From assembly GCA_002344795.1 (NCBI GenBank), contig DDUM01000053.1, positions 840 to 64,839 on the forward strand: DNA of 64,000 nt, given 5' to 3'. This document shows positions 54,780-61,938 of this stretch, piece by piece (the first letter of the stretch is position 1; each line of letters opens with the position of its first letter). A program made the translations under genes and the position numbers. The DNA comes from Flammeovirgaceae bacterium UBA2338 (lineage in GTDB: Bacteria; Bacteroidota; Bacteroidia; Cytophagales; Cyclobacteriaceae). The notes under the pieces were generated by a model. That model was not told the DNA's origin and did no database searches. It saw only the letters and a program-made list of their open reading frames with translations.

Positions 54780-55252
54780 TGGACCACACGGTTAGGGTAG
54801 CAAGGCCATACACTTCAGGTTGTCAGGCCAGATATTACTATTGTCACCTCATTCACTTCATCCTGTCAGTCCCACTTTTACTGCTGGTAGGTCACAGGGT
54901 TCGGGTAGTTAGGCCATGTACTTCAGGTTGTCAGGCCAGATATTACTATTGTCACCCCATTCACTTCACCCTGTCAGCCCCACTTTTACTATTGATAGGA
55001 CACACGGTTAGGGTAGACAGGACATGTACTTCAGGTTGTCAGGCCGGGTTTTACTATTGTCACCTCATTCACTTCATCCTGTCAGTCCCACTTTTACTGT
55101 TGCCAGGGCACAGGGTTCGGGTAGGCACGCCATACACTTCAGGTTGTCAGGCCGGGTTTTACTATTGTCACCCCATTCACTTCATCCTGGCAGTCCCACT
55201 TTTACTATTGCCAGGACACAGGGTTCGGGTAGTTAGGCCATGTACTTCAGGT
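54780..55252 (+). repeat. Tandem array of a 108-base repeat, about 4.3 copies
   Basis: The marker GGGTAG returns at 54795, 54903, 55011, 55119 and 55227, exactly 108 bases apart each time. Each unit has the conserved blocks ACTTCAGGTTGTCAGGCC, TTTTACTATTGTCACC-type and CCCACTTTTACT, and copies differ at several sites. Since 108 is a multiple of three, one frame stays open through the array, but it encodes a Cys- and aromatic-rich peptide without features of a real protein, and its start would be TTG. It is best seen as non-coding. Confidence 0.9.
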
Positions 55253-55489
55253 GGAGACCACGCACCACTCACCCTGGTGCCGATGGCCTGTGGAAGGGTA
55301 GGGCATGTTCTGGTTTGGGCGAGGTCTGGGTGTGGTCAGGTAGGGATTTGATTACCCGGGGGAGTGAGGGCGGCAGGCATCGTGCCTCCAACCATCGATT
55401 ATTTTGCCTGTTGAAAAATAATTGAAATATTTTATAAGTTTTTTCCGTAATCGTGAAACTTTCTAATAGGGTTTTTACGTAGTAATAGT
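55253..55489. other. Leader region before the GC-rich gene
   Basis: Follows the array. GC-rich at first, then AT-rich from about 55420. Probably contains the promoter of the next gene. No clear promoter boxes. Confidence 0.3.
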
Positions 55490-56221
55490 ATGAGCAATAT
55501 AAAAAATGCAGCAAGCTACTCCAGGTTAGTAGACGTCTGCACCGGGTTCGGAGGTAAATATAACCCCGGTCGCCAGACCCTCCAGCTTAAAGCAATGAGA
55601 GCCTTGCTCACCGAAGCACAAAGTTCATTGCAAGATGTTTCACGTAAAAGGAATGCCTTGAGCGGCATTACCAACGAACGGACCAAAGCGTTCGATGACC
55701 TTCAAAAGCTGGTGACCAAAATCGTCAGTACGATGAAGGCCTCACAGGTGCCTGTGGCAACGCTTGCCACCGCCCGCTTCTACACCCGCCTGATCAACGG
55801 GCAGTTGAAGTACAACCGGGACAGGCTACCCGTACCCAGTGAGGACAACGAAGCGCAACCCATGATCACCCGTTCCATCACGCAGCAAAGCTATGTAGCG
55901 AAAGCCCATAACTTCATGCGGTTGGCTCAGTTGATCAACGAGGAAGTGCCAGAGTATAAGACCGCCTCTGCCCAACTGCAACCACCAGCCTTGCTGGAGA
56001 AAGCAGCACAGCTGAAAGCGCTCAACGAAAGCTGGTCCCGTGCCAAGGTTGCACTGACCCACGCACGCATCCATCGCGATACGTTGTTTTACAAAGGACC
56101 TGCTTCTTTGCTAAGCAATGCCAACGCGGTAAAAAGTTACCTGCGCGCAGAGTTTGGTACCCGAAGCAGCGAAGCCGCTCAATTGTCAGCATTAAGTTTC
56201 ACTAAAAAACGAGTAAGATGA
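55490..56221 (+). CDS. Hypothetical protein of an uncharacterised Bacteroidota family
   Basis: A 243-residue, mostly helical, soluble protein. It begins MSNIKNAASYSRLVDVCTGF and continues with KYNPGRQTLQLKAMRALLTE and a LVTKIVSTMKASQV segment, a pattern I have seen in many unannotated Bacteroidota proteins, with no assigned domain. Codons are clearly GC-richer than in the neighbouring restriction and transposase genes. It is flanked by a 108-base tandem array on the left and by hairpins on the right, and a terminator follows 18 bases after the stop. The function is unknown; its link to the repeats may be structural or accidental. Confidence 0.75.
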   Translation: MSNIKNAASYSRLVDVCTGFGGKYNPGRQTLQLKAMRALLTEAQSSLQDVSRKRNALSGITNERTKAFDDLQKLVTKIVSTMKASQVPVATLATARFYTRLINGQLKYNRDRLPVPSEDNEAQPMITRSITQQSYVAKAHNFMRLAQLINEEVPEYKTASAQLQPPALLEKAAQLKALNESWSRAKVALTHARIHRDTLFYKGPASLLSNANAVKSYLRAEFGTRSSEAAQLSALSFTKKRVR

Positions 56222-56239
56222 CACACGTAGCAATCCCTT

Positions 56240-56273
56240 AAAACCCTGATGTTGTAAGATGTCAGGGTTTTTT
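56240..56273 (+). terminator. Rho-independent terminator after the GC-rich gene
   Basis: Perfect 10-bp stem, AAAACCCTGA and TCAGGGTTTT, with a 12-base loop and a run of six T. It lies 18 bases after the stop. Confidence 0.9.
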
Positions 56274-56385
56274 GTTTGTGGGCTGGTGTATAACCCCACG
56301 ATCAACGGATTGGATGATAAAATCTTACATGACACGGCAATCAAGTATACATGATGTTTTCTCAAGTTAAAGCCTGGCAATGGCC

Positions 56386-56456
56386 TGCTGGCAAGTTGTT
56401 GGCAGGCAGGCGGCCTTGAGCGCCCGTCCGACTGGCGTAAAAGCCGGGCGGGGCTA
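56386..56456. repeat. GC-rich hairpin cluster
   Basis: Contains GGCCTGCTGGC with a partial reverse match GGCAGGCAGGC, then GCCCG and CGGGC around a spacer. It could fold into strong structures and differs strongly from the AT-rich DNA to its right. Purpose not known. Confidence 0.5.
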
Positions 56457-56459
56457 TTT

Positions 56460-56662
56460 AATATAACGTCAAATTATATAATGGCGGGGTTTTGCTTTCG
56501 CCAAGATCTTAACCGAACCGGGTTTTGCTTTAACATAAAATCGTTAACGATATATCACTTTGCCAGGGCACAGGCTTACACGCATGATATATCTGATTTT
56601 ATGTTAATCTGGTCCTTGAGGGCCCAGACCGCAAAACCCTTAAGAGTTATATAATTTATATT
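56460..56662. repeat. Nested imperfect inverted repeat, about 200 bases
   Basis: Outer arms: AATATAA, AATTATATAA and GGGTTTTGC on the left (56460-56495), matched in reverse by GCAAAACCC, TTATATAATT and TTATATT on the right (56630-56662), with short insertions. Inner arms: TTAACATAAAATC...GATATATCA (56530-56557) against TGATATATC and GATTTTATGTTAA (56585-56607). The central loop holds TTGCCAGGGCACAGG (56560-56574), which also occurs in the 108-base array at 55100-55114. It may be a transposon end, a MITE-like element or a decayed replication/recombination site. Confidence 0.6.
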
Positions 56663-56865
56663 ATGTTAAATTGAATTCTGAACTACTTCCCTCGTACGTA
56701 ATCTGCATTTTAATTGGTCCTGTTGAATTGTCCAGACAAACCTAGCAGTGCTAAAACAATTAGTGAAGCTTTATAATAGCCCTGAACTGGCCATGGATTA
56801 CCAATTCTGGCTACATTACATTTAAAAGAACAATGGAATTTATTTTTGATATCAGGTGGGAAGTT
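56663..56865. other. AT-rich gap before the transposition genes
   Basis: About 200 bases downstream of the ATPase gene (which runs to the left). It may contain the left end of the transposable unit, but no clear terminal inverted repeat could be recognised. Confidence 0.3.
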
Positions 56866-57582
56866 TTAGAAGCGAATCCTGTTTGGAGTAAATAGATCAA
56901 GTTGTAGATTCATTATTTTATAGTCTTTACATCGCTTGACATACATCATAGCTGTTGAGAAACTTGTTGTTTTATGACAGATTTCATTGACAATTAGCCC
57001 ATTTGACAAACCATGTAGGTGGCAAAGTTTAGCGATGTCTTCAGTACTATTTTCAGTTGTAATTTGCCGTAACTCAGTGAATTTTTCCAATTCTTTATAC
57101 GCATCATCACCCCACTTTTTGACTTTTATCAGATAGCTGTTATGAATTCTGAGAACGACTCCACATGGAAAATTTATCCCTCTAATTGCCCTGAAGAATT
57201 CTATCAGTTTTACTTCTCTTAAATTGTGTACACCTTCAATTACGATGAGAATTTTTTTTCCCAACAAGTCACGTCTAACTCTGTTCCCAAGAACTCGAAT
57301 TAAATCAACAATCGATACTTTATTATACTTGAAATTGCTAAAGCGGATTGTCATTATCCCTTTCATAAGATCAATTCCGATCTCACGATTTTTGACTCCT
57401 TTGGATATCTTTACAGCTGCGACCCTCACATCAGAATGATAAAATTTAAAACGATTTAGTGCATATTTAAAACCTGTGCCAGAGTGATCTATAACAGCTA
57501 CCACGCAATGCTCTCGCGTTGCATGTAAAAACGCCTTCTCAAATTTTATTTGATTTTCAGTACGGAATGAATCTATATGCAT
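56866..57582 (-). CDS. TnsC/MuB/IstB-like partner with degenerate ATPase motifs
   Basis: A 238-residue protein starting three bases after the transposase gene ends, the place where TnsC/MuB/IstB partners are found. The AAA order is visible but the motifs are degraded. The P-loop region (residues 30-42) reads VIDHSGTGFKYAL, with Phe-Lys where Lys-Thr/Ser belongs. The Walker B strand (111-116) ILIVIE, with Gly next, lacks the usual Asp-Glu pair. Either ATP binding is lost, or the protein uses a variant site. It probably helps target selection. The rest of the fold (for example EFFRAIRGINFPCGVVLRIHN) is intact. Confidence 0.65.
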   Translation of the reverse strand: MHIDSFRTENQIKFEKAFLHATREHCVVAVIDHSGTGFKYALNRFKFYHSDVRVAAVKISKGVKNREIGIDLMKGIMTIRFSNFKYNKVSIVDLIRVLGNRVRRDLLGKKILIVIEGVHNLREVKLIEFFRAIRGINFPCGVVLRIHNSYLIKVKKWGDDAYKELEKFTELRQITTENSTEDIAKLCHLHGLSNGLIVNEICHKTTSFSTAMMYVKRCKDYKIMNLQLDLFTPNRIRF

Positions 57583-57585
57583 ATT

Positions 57586-59670
57586 TCAAAAAGTATCGCC
57601 TACAATATCTATTCCTAGTTCTTCGAGAGCATTAACCCCTCTCCTGTTTCTTCTAGATTTATTAGCATGGAACAGAATAGGATCCTTTTTAGGGCTAGAT
57701 ATTCCGACTTGATCTGCCAAATCCTGTTCTAAACTCTGTTCCTTTTTTCTTCTTGCAAGGTTAGTCAAGTTCCTTATATCAATCCCATTTAATGCTGTCC
57801 GAACTGTCTCTTCGCACTTAATAAGTTCTTCCTCAAATAATAGCAATAGTTCCATGCTCTCTTTCGAAAACTTAGTCAAGATAAATTTATCATCTTCCGT
57901 CCTATCAAAGGCTGCAATTGGAATGAGTCTGAATTGGTTTATTTCTGCGATAAACACATTACTATTTTCTTCATATAAATGAATTTTTTGTGCTCCTTCT
58001 TTAGTGTCAATATAACCATCTACTTTTTTTCCATTGTACTTATTAATAAAATCAAAGTCACGTAAGTAGTAAAGAAGAAAATCATTCCCTCTCCTAATCA
58101 ATACAGCCCCGGCTTTAACTGTGATGCTGTGCAGTTCAAAGAAAAGTATAGGTATAATAAGTTTCATGTCGATCTTTGCAAGAGGATTTGAATCCCATTC
58201 CTTAAATCTGTTTTCTGGAGTAGCCAGAATTGACTGTCTAGGAGAGATGTATTCTTTATTAAAATGAACTTTAATTAGCTTATTGAGTTCTAAGATCAGA
58301 TCAAAACGTTCCGGCAAATTCTTCTGCAGATGAACCCTAAAATCTCTGAAAGGATGGGAATGAGTTTGTTTTGACTTGATAGACGGGCCGATATAGTGAA
58401 TTGATGAGGGCATAAACCTTTGCTGGAAAGTCCCAAAAAACCTTTCCAACATCGCCTTAGCATTAGGGTTTGACGAAACAATAAGGCCTTTACCTTTTTC
58501 TATCCCATAGCGCTTAAGCAACTCTATCAAGGATTTATTCTTGCTGATAATCCTATATGTGTACTTATCTACCACAATTTCTCTGGGCAACTCACCCTTT
58601 GTTTTTTCAAAAAATAACCTTAGAGCGGCCATAACCAAATCATAATTTTCAGAGTCGCCTATCACATGTGAAACAATGTAATTACTAAAGTCGTCAGAAA
58701 TGAAAACGCCAGTTAACCTGTCAGGTATTTTTCCATTTTTGTATTGAACTTGGAAATTGTAGCCATCAATATAAATTCTTACCAATGGCGCTGAGGCTCT
58801 TGTAAATCGCATTACACCAATCACCTCTCTTCTAAATTCAATTGGATCGTCCTTTGCAAACCGAATTAGGTTACCAGCTTCTGGTTCCTTAAGAAAGGAT
58901 GATATTTTGGATTCTGATAAAGAATATATTCCAACTTCTTTAACAGAAGGTACACTTTGAATTAAATAATCCAAATCTTCTTTAATGGAGTAAACATGCG
59001 CCCTGGTTGGTATCATTGTAGCTAGGTAAACCAAGACTTTCTTCATGAAAGGTGTGATCTCATGATTGTTAGAAGGTCTGCCGTATAGTCCATGAGTTAA
59101 CGCAGCAGGTAGTCCCTTACTCCTTTTGCGTCTTAAATACCTATGGAATGAATCAAAACTAGTAAGAGGAATATCAACACCGTATGTGTTCTTTTTAAGG
59201 TGATCAAAAATGAATTTCAACTTTGATTTATCATGCATGAACTGCCAAATAAGTATCAGCAAAGAATGTAATTTCGCCAAATCCACCACTTTGTCTGAGC
59301 TTAAATAATCAAATTGAGCATAGATCGATTGATAATAGCGATAATCTTCTGGTGTATAATAATTTTTTCCGAGAAATAGGATTTTCAATCGAGTTAAAAA
59401 GTAAGACTCAAAGGTTAAGTTTAAAACCGCCGATTCATAGTTAGAACACTGGATAAATGTGTCAATAGCTCTACATACATCAGGAGTGAATATTTTTTTT
59501 ATAACTATTGGAGAGGAGCTCAAAGGAATAAAACTACAAGTTGCTAAATTGTCCAGTTCACCCCTCCCCTTCAATAACATTGGTAAATTTGAATTGTAGT
59601 ACAAGTTACCCTGCTTGAATTTGAATAGTTTTGGGGCTAGAGCTTGTTCAATTTTTGAATATAAGACCAT
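57586..59670 (-). CDS. DDE transposase of the Mu/TnsB type
   Basis: A 694-residue transposase. The catalytic triad is visible: Asp302 in VRIYIDGYN, Asp368 in REIVVDKYT, Glu409 in KAMLERFFGT, with spacing (66 and 40 residues) like MuA/TnsB. A Mu-type C-terminal beta-barrel follows (KVDGYIDTKEG, FIAEINQFRLIPI), and a charged C-terminal tail that may bind the ATPase (RRKKEQSLEQ). The N-terminal 300 residues should hold the end-binding helix domains. ATG 59670 is preferred to an upstream ATG that overlaps the accessory gene by 50 bases. It runs leftward, directly before the AAA-like gene. Confidence 0.88.
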   Translation of the reverse strand: MVLYSKIEQALAPKLFKFKQGNLYYNSNLPMLLKGRGELDNLATCSFIPLSSSPIVIKKIFTPDVCRAIDTFIQCSNYESAVLNLTFESYFLTRLKILFLGKNYYTPEDYRYYQSIYAQFDYLSSDKVVDLAKLHSLLILIWQFMHDKSKLKFIFDHLKKNTYGVDIPLTSFDSFHRYLRRKRSKGLPAALTHGLYGRPSNNHEITPFMKKVLVYLATMIPTRAHVYSIKEDLDYLIQSVPSVKEVGIYSLSESKISSFLKEPEAGNLIRFAKDDPIEFRREVIGVMRFTRASAPLVRIYIDGYNFQVQYKNGKIPDRLTGVFISDDFSNYIVSHVIGDSENYDLVMAALRLFFEKTKGELPREIVVDKYTYRIISKNKSLIELLKRYGIEKGKGLIVSSNPNAKAMLERFFGTFQQRFMPSSIHYIGPSIKSKQTHSHPFRDFRVHLQKNLPERFDLILELNKLIKVHFNKEYISPRQSILATPENRFKEWDSNPLAKIDMKLIIPILFFELHSITVKAGAVLIRRGNDFLLYYLRDFDFINKYNGKKVDGYIDTKEGAQKIHLYEENSNVFIAEINQFRLIPIAAFDRTEDDKFILTKFSKESMELLLLFEEELIKCEETVRTALNGIDIRNLTNLARRKKEQSLEQDLADQVGISSPKKDPILFHANKSRRNRRGVNALEELGIDIVGDTF

Positions 59671-59674
59671 TAGA

Positions 59675-60295
59675 TTAAATATTAGGATTTTGATTCTGAT
59701 CAATGAGTCCTCTCTTTGGACCAACTCTTACGAACCACTGAACCTTTTTGGAAAACTCCGCGAATGCAGTGAGCGGCAATTCTGATTTCACCTTACGTTT
59801 AATGAGTTCAACAAATACTGCTCGTAGATATGGTAACTCCATTTTGGTTCCCTGCATTTGTCTAATAATTGATAATGTTGTGGCTTTAATTGCAATAATC
59901 TCTTGATCAGTAAAATAATCGATGAATTCGATCTCGTAATCTGGACTCCTAGCAAGTGCCTTGTGCATATCAAACTCTGCATGTCTCACACTATTTGAAA
60001 TGGGGTTATTCTCTATCTCAGATGGATTCAAAGGATTTTTCTGGGATTGTTGAACTTGATTTTCTCTCTCAAAGTTACTATGGAACACCTTAATAGATTC
60101 CAGATAGAAATTAGTCCTTATTGGCTTCGGAATCGAATCAATCTCAATAAACTCAACTCCATCAAAATTTCTTTTAATGAAGAAACTAGTGTCTTTGGAA
60201 TCAGTTAATACGAAGTAGAGGAGCGTAGAAATGTAATGTATCCCATCAATTTTCTTCTGATTCCTTGACACAATTTTGGATAAAATCTTTTCCAT
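59675..60295 (-). CDS. Transposon accessory protein, hypothetical
   Basis: A 206-residue protein, the first gene of the minus-strand transposition module; its stop is four bases ahead of the transposase start. No nuclease motif of the TnsA type is evident. The N-terminal half is mixed (FIKRNFDGVEFIEIDSIPK), with a polar linker near residues 80-100, and the C-terminal half is helical (ELPYLRAVFVELIKRKVK, AFAEFSKKVQWF). It may replace TnsA or serve as a regulator. The function is inferred only from position. Confidence 0.6.
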   Translation of the reverse strand: MEKILSKIVSRNQKKIDGIHYISTLLYFVLTDSKDTSFFIKRNFDGVEFIEIDSIPKPIRTNFYLESIKVFHSNFERENQVQQSQKNPLNPSEIENNPISNSVRHAEFDMHKALARSPDYEIEFIDYFTDQEIIAIKATTLSIIRQMQGTKMELPYLRAVFVELIKRKVKSELPLTAFAEFSKKVQWFVRVGPKRGLIDQNQNPNI

Positions 60296-60652
60296 ACCTC
60301 AAAAGAATGAATAGAGTTTATTTATATGAAAAGCGGGTCTTGATTGACCAAACCATGGAATATGCTCAAATTTTAATTCGAAACTACCTCTACTATTAAG
60401 TAAGGAGTTCTTATTGGACTTTTTTTTGAATAGTATCATCTGCATAGCAGTAGTTTGAAAAATCGAGACACCTACTCTAGTTGTTTAGCAAAACATCTGG
60501 ATGGTTGTTCTATTAGCTATAAAGTTCAAATCAACTCCAATGAATTGTCCCCCTTTCGTCATAATGATTACATCAAATGAGTTATTAAATCGAAGAAATT
60601 AGTACTTTTAACAAATTCCAACTCGTAAAATAGGTGCGAAACACTCAATTAT

Positions 60653-60690
60653 TATGTACATATAAGTGTAAATATAGACATATCTGTCTA
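60653..60690. promoter_or_regulatory. Symmetric sites upstream of the XRE gene
   Basis: A perfect 10-bp palindrome TATGTACATA (60653-60662), and an inverted repeat TAGACA, spacer TATC, TGTCTA (60675-60690). The ATGTACAT core recurs upstream of the recombinase gene at 61886-61893. They are candidates for binding by the XRE protein encoded at 60754. Confidence 0.5.
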
Positions 60691-60723
60691 ATATTTAATT
60701 TATTTCAACTATTTTATTCTGGG

Positions 60724-60731
60724 TAATTTTG
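60724..60731 (+). promoter_or_regulatory. Putative -7 box of the XRE gene
   Basis: TAATTTTG fits TAnnTTTG exactly and lies 22 bases before the GTG start. A -33 box at normal distance is not obvious. Confidence 0.4.
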
Positions 60732-60753
60732 GACAAGAAACTCCTGTGAAATA

Positions 60754-61104
60754 GTGAAATCAATAAAAAATACAGATTCTTTTGGCAAAAGGTTAAGAAA
60801 CGCTCGCTTGCATATTGGTCTATCTCAAAACGATCTTGCTGAACAGCTTAATACTTCAAATAAAATGATCAGTCGATATGAAAGAGATGAGGTGAAGCCA
60901 TCGATCGAAGTAGCCCTGAAACTGGCTAAAATTCTTAATACTTCTGTTGGCTTCCTATTGGGTGAAGTCAAATTTCCTGAGGATCCTGAACTGGAATCAA
61001 TTCTTCGCGGGATTCTTAATATTCCTGAGAACGAACAGACAAAAATAAAAAATACACTTGTTTCCCTATTGAAGGTCACTCATGCCGAGTTAATCAGTAA
61101 ATGA
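60754..61104 (+). CDS. XRE-family helix-turn-helix regulator
   Basis: A 116-residue repressor-like protein with an N-terminal Cro/cI helix-turn-helix (FGKRLRNARLHIGLSQNDLAEQL, then TSNKMISRYERDEVKPSIE), and a C-terminal helical part that probably dimerises (ELESILRGILNIPENEQTKIKN). The start is GTG at 60754, with a -7 box 22 bases upstream. It is divergent from the transposition module, so it is placed to control both directions. A second XRE gene follows about 120 bases later. Confidence 0.85.
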   Translation: MKSIKNTDSFGKRLRNARLHIGLSQNDLAEQLNTSNKMISRYERDEVKPSIEVALKLAKILNTSVGFLLGEVKFPEDPELESILRGILNIPENEQTKIKNTLVSLLKVTHAELISK

Positions 61105-61228
61105 GTTCCATTTTGTATTTACAATAGACAATTATTCTTCATCGAAACTCCTTAATCCGGGCATCTCTAGGATGGGTTACATAATTGTTGAACCCTACGA
61201 ATTACTTTAATTACTTCTTTTGATTTGA

Positions 61229-61462
61229 ATGGCAATCAGATCAAGGCAGAGTTTCGCGAAATTATTTGGTAAACGCGTTAGGGAAATAAGAGAATCACGC
61301 AAAATAAGTCTAAAGCATTTTGAAGCTTTGGAAAACTCTTTTAGTAGAAATGCGCTGTCAGATATTGAAACTGGAAAAAAGGTACCTAATTTGTATACTG
61401 TCTATAGGATTTCAATTGTTCTAAAGGTACCTATTGAAAAATTGCTTAATGGTCTTACTTAG
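61229..61462 (+). CDS. Small XRE-family helix-turn-helix protein
   Basis: A 77-residue protein made of a single helix-turn-helix: FGKRVREIRESRKISLKHFE, then NSFSRNALSDIETGKKVPNL, and IVLKVPIEKLLNGL. It looks like a typical phage- or island-borne regulator. Its stop overlaps the convergent gene at 61455 by eight bases. It may be an excision regulator or a second repressor, but no specific sign shows this. Confidence 0.8.
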   Translation: MAIRSRQSFAKLFGKRVREIRESRKISLKHFEALENSFSRNALSDIETGKKVPNLYTVYRISIVLKVPIEKLLNGLT

Positions 61463-61685
61463 TTTTCTTAGGTGTATAGGGTTCAATAAATCGAATTGCC
61501 TCCGGCTCTAGCAGTTTAATACTCCCATCCATAAACTCAACCAGGGCATACGTTTTGGTCAGGTAATGACTTCCTTCGGTATTATAGAAGGGTTCGCGGC
61601 ACCAACTATGAAAGAACCCCTTTGATCCAAATTTAATATCTGGGATTCCCATGTTGACCTCAATTGATCTAAGTTTCTTTTCCAT
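61455..61685 (-). CDS. Small protein, hypothetical
   Basis: A 76-residue protein beginning MEKKLRSIEVNMGIPDIKFG; the longer form with 19 more residues is open, but it would start with a hydrophobic stretch that looks non-coding. The pattern KGFFHSWCREPFYNTEGSHYLTK and LVEFMDGSIKLLEPEAIRFIE is well ordered, like a small SH3-like or viral accessory domain, with an acidic end. Not recognised. It lies convergent to the small XRE gene, with an eight-base overlap. Confidence 0.6.
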   Translation of the reverse strand: MEKKLRSIEVNMGIPDIKFGSKGFFHSWCREPFYNTEGSHYLTKTYALVEFMDGSIKLLEPEAIRFIEPYTPKKTK

Positions 61686-61865
61686 ATGGAATAGATTGTA
61701 TATGGGGTTATATAAAAATATAACCTTATTTCTAATTTTCAAAATTGATATCTGACCTAAATATTATTGATTTGGGCCTTTTCACTTTTCAGCCTATAAT
61801 TTAAATTTTAAACACTGTATTCATTTTCTAGGATTGACTTCTTATTGTGCTTGACAAAAAATATA

Positions 61866-61897
61866 ATTTATTTACTTATAAATAAATGTACATTTAT
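61866..61897. promoter_or_regulatory. Overlapping palindromes upstream of the recombinase gene
   Basis: Two overlapping symmetric elements: ATTTATTT, ACTTAT, AAATAAAT (61866-61887) and the perfect 16-bp palindrome ATAAATGTACATTTAT (61882-61897). The second contains the same ATGTACAT core as the site at 60654. Either an operator for the recombinase gene or part of an attachment site. Confidence 0.5.
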
Positions 61898-61938
61898 AAT
61901 ATTTAGTAATTCATTTTTTGTAAAACCCTCCTCTCAAC

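Larger units (their letters stand above)
56866..60295 (-). mobile_element. Mu/Tn7/IS21-like transposition module (three genes)
   Basis: Three minus-strand genes in tight order, spaced by a few bases: an accessory protein (206 aa), a DDE transposase (694 aa) and a small AAA-like partner (238 aa). The combination of a Mu-type transposase and a linked ATPase is the general plan of Mu, Tn7 and IS21 elements. Ends and target duplication were not found, so the full extent is unknown. Confidence 0.75.
60296..60753. other. Divergent promoter region between transposition and XRE genes
   Basis: About 460 AT-rich bases between the divergent accessory gene and the XRE gene. Besides the elements listed separately (ATGTACAT site, TAGACA inverted repeat, -7 box), I see no gene. 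Confidence 0.4.

Noticed and set aside
54786..55230. GGTTAGGGT in the array, similar to a telomere repeat
   Set aside because: It occurs only in some 108-base units (copies 1 and 3), not as a tandem hexamer, so the resemblance is chance.
54780..55252. CRISPR array
   Set aside because: The copies are contiguous at 108 bases with no unique spacers, and no cas genes are near.
54779..55351. A 190-residue open frame through the tandem repeat array
   Set aside because: It exists because the repeat length is a multiple of three. Start would be TTG, the peptide is Cys- and aromatic-rich with no domain, and it ends in unrelated DNA.
57586..59724. Longer transposase start at 59724
   Set aside because: It would overlap the accessory gene by 50 bases. 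ATG 59670 gives a four-base gap and the same catalytic domains.
56712..60550. GAATTGTCC motif (56725-56733, 60542-60550) as transposon ends
   Set aside because: Both copies have the same orientation, and ends of a Mu/Tn7-like element should be inverted. Too short to mean much.
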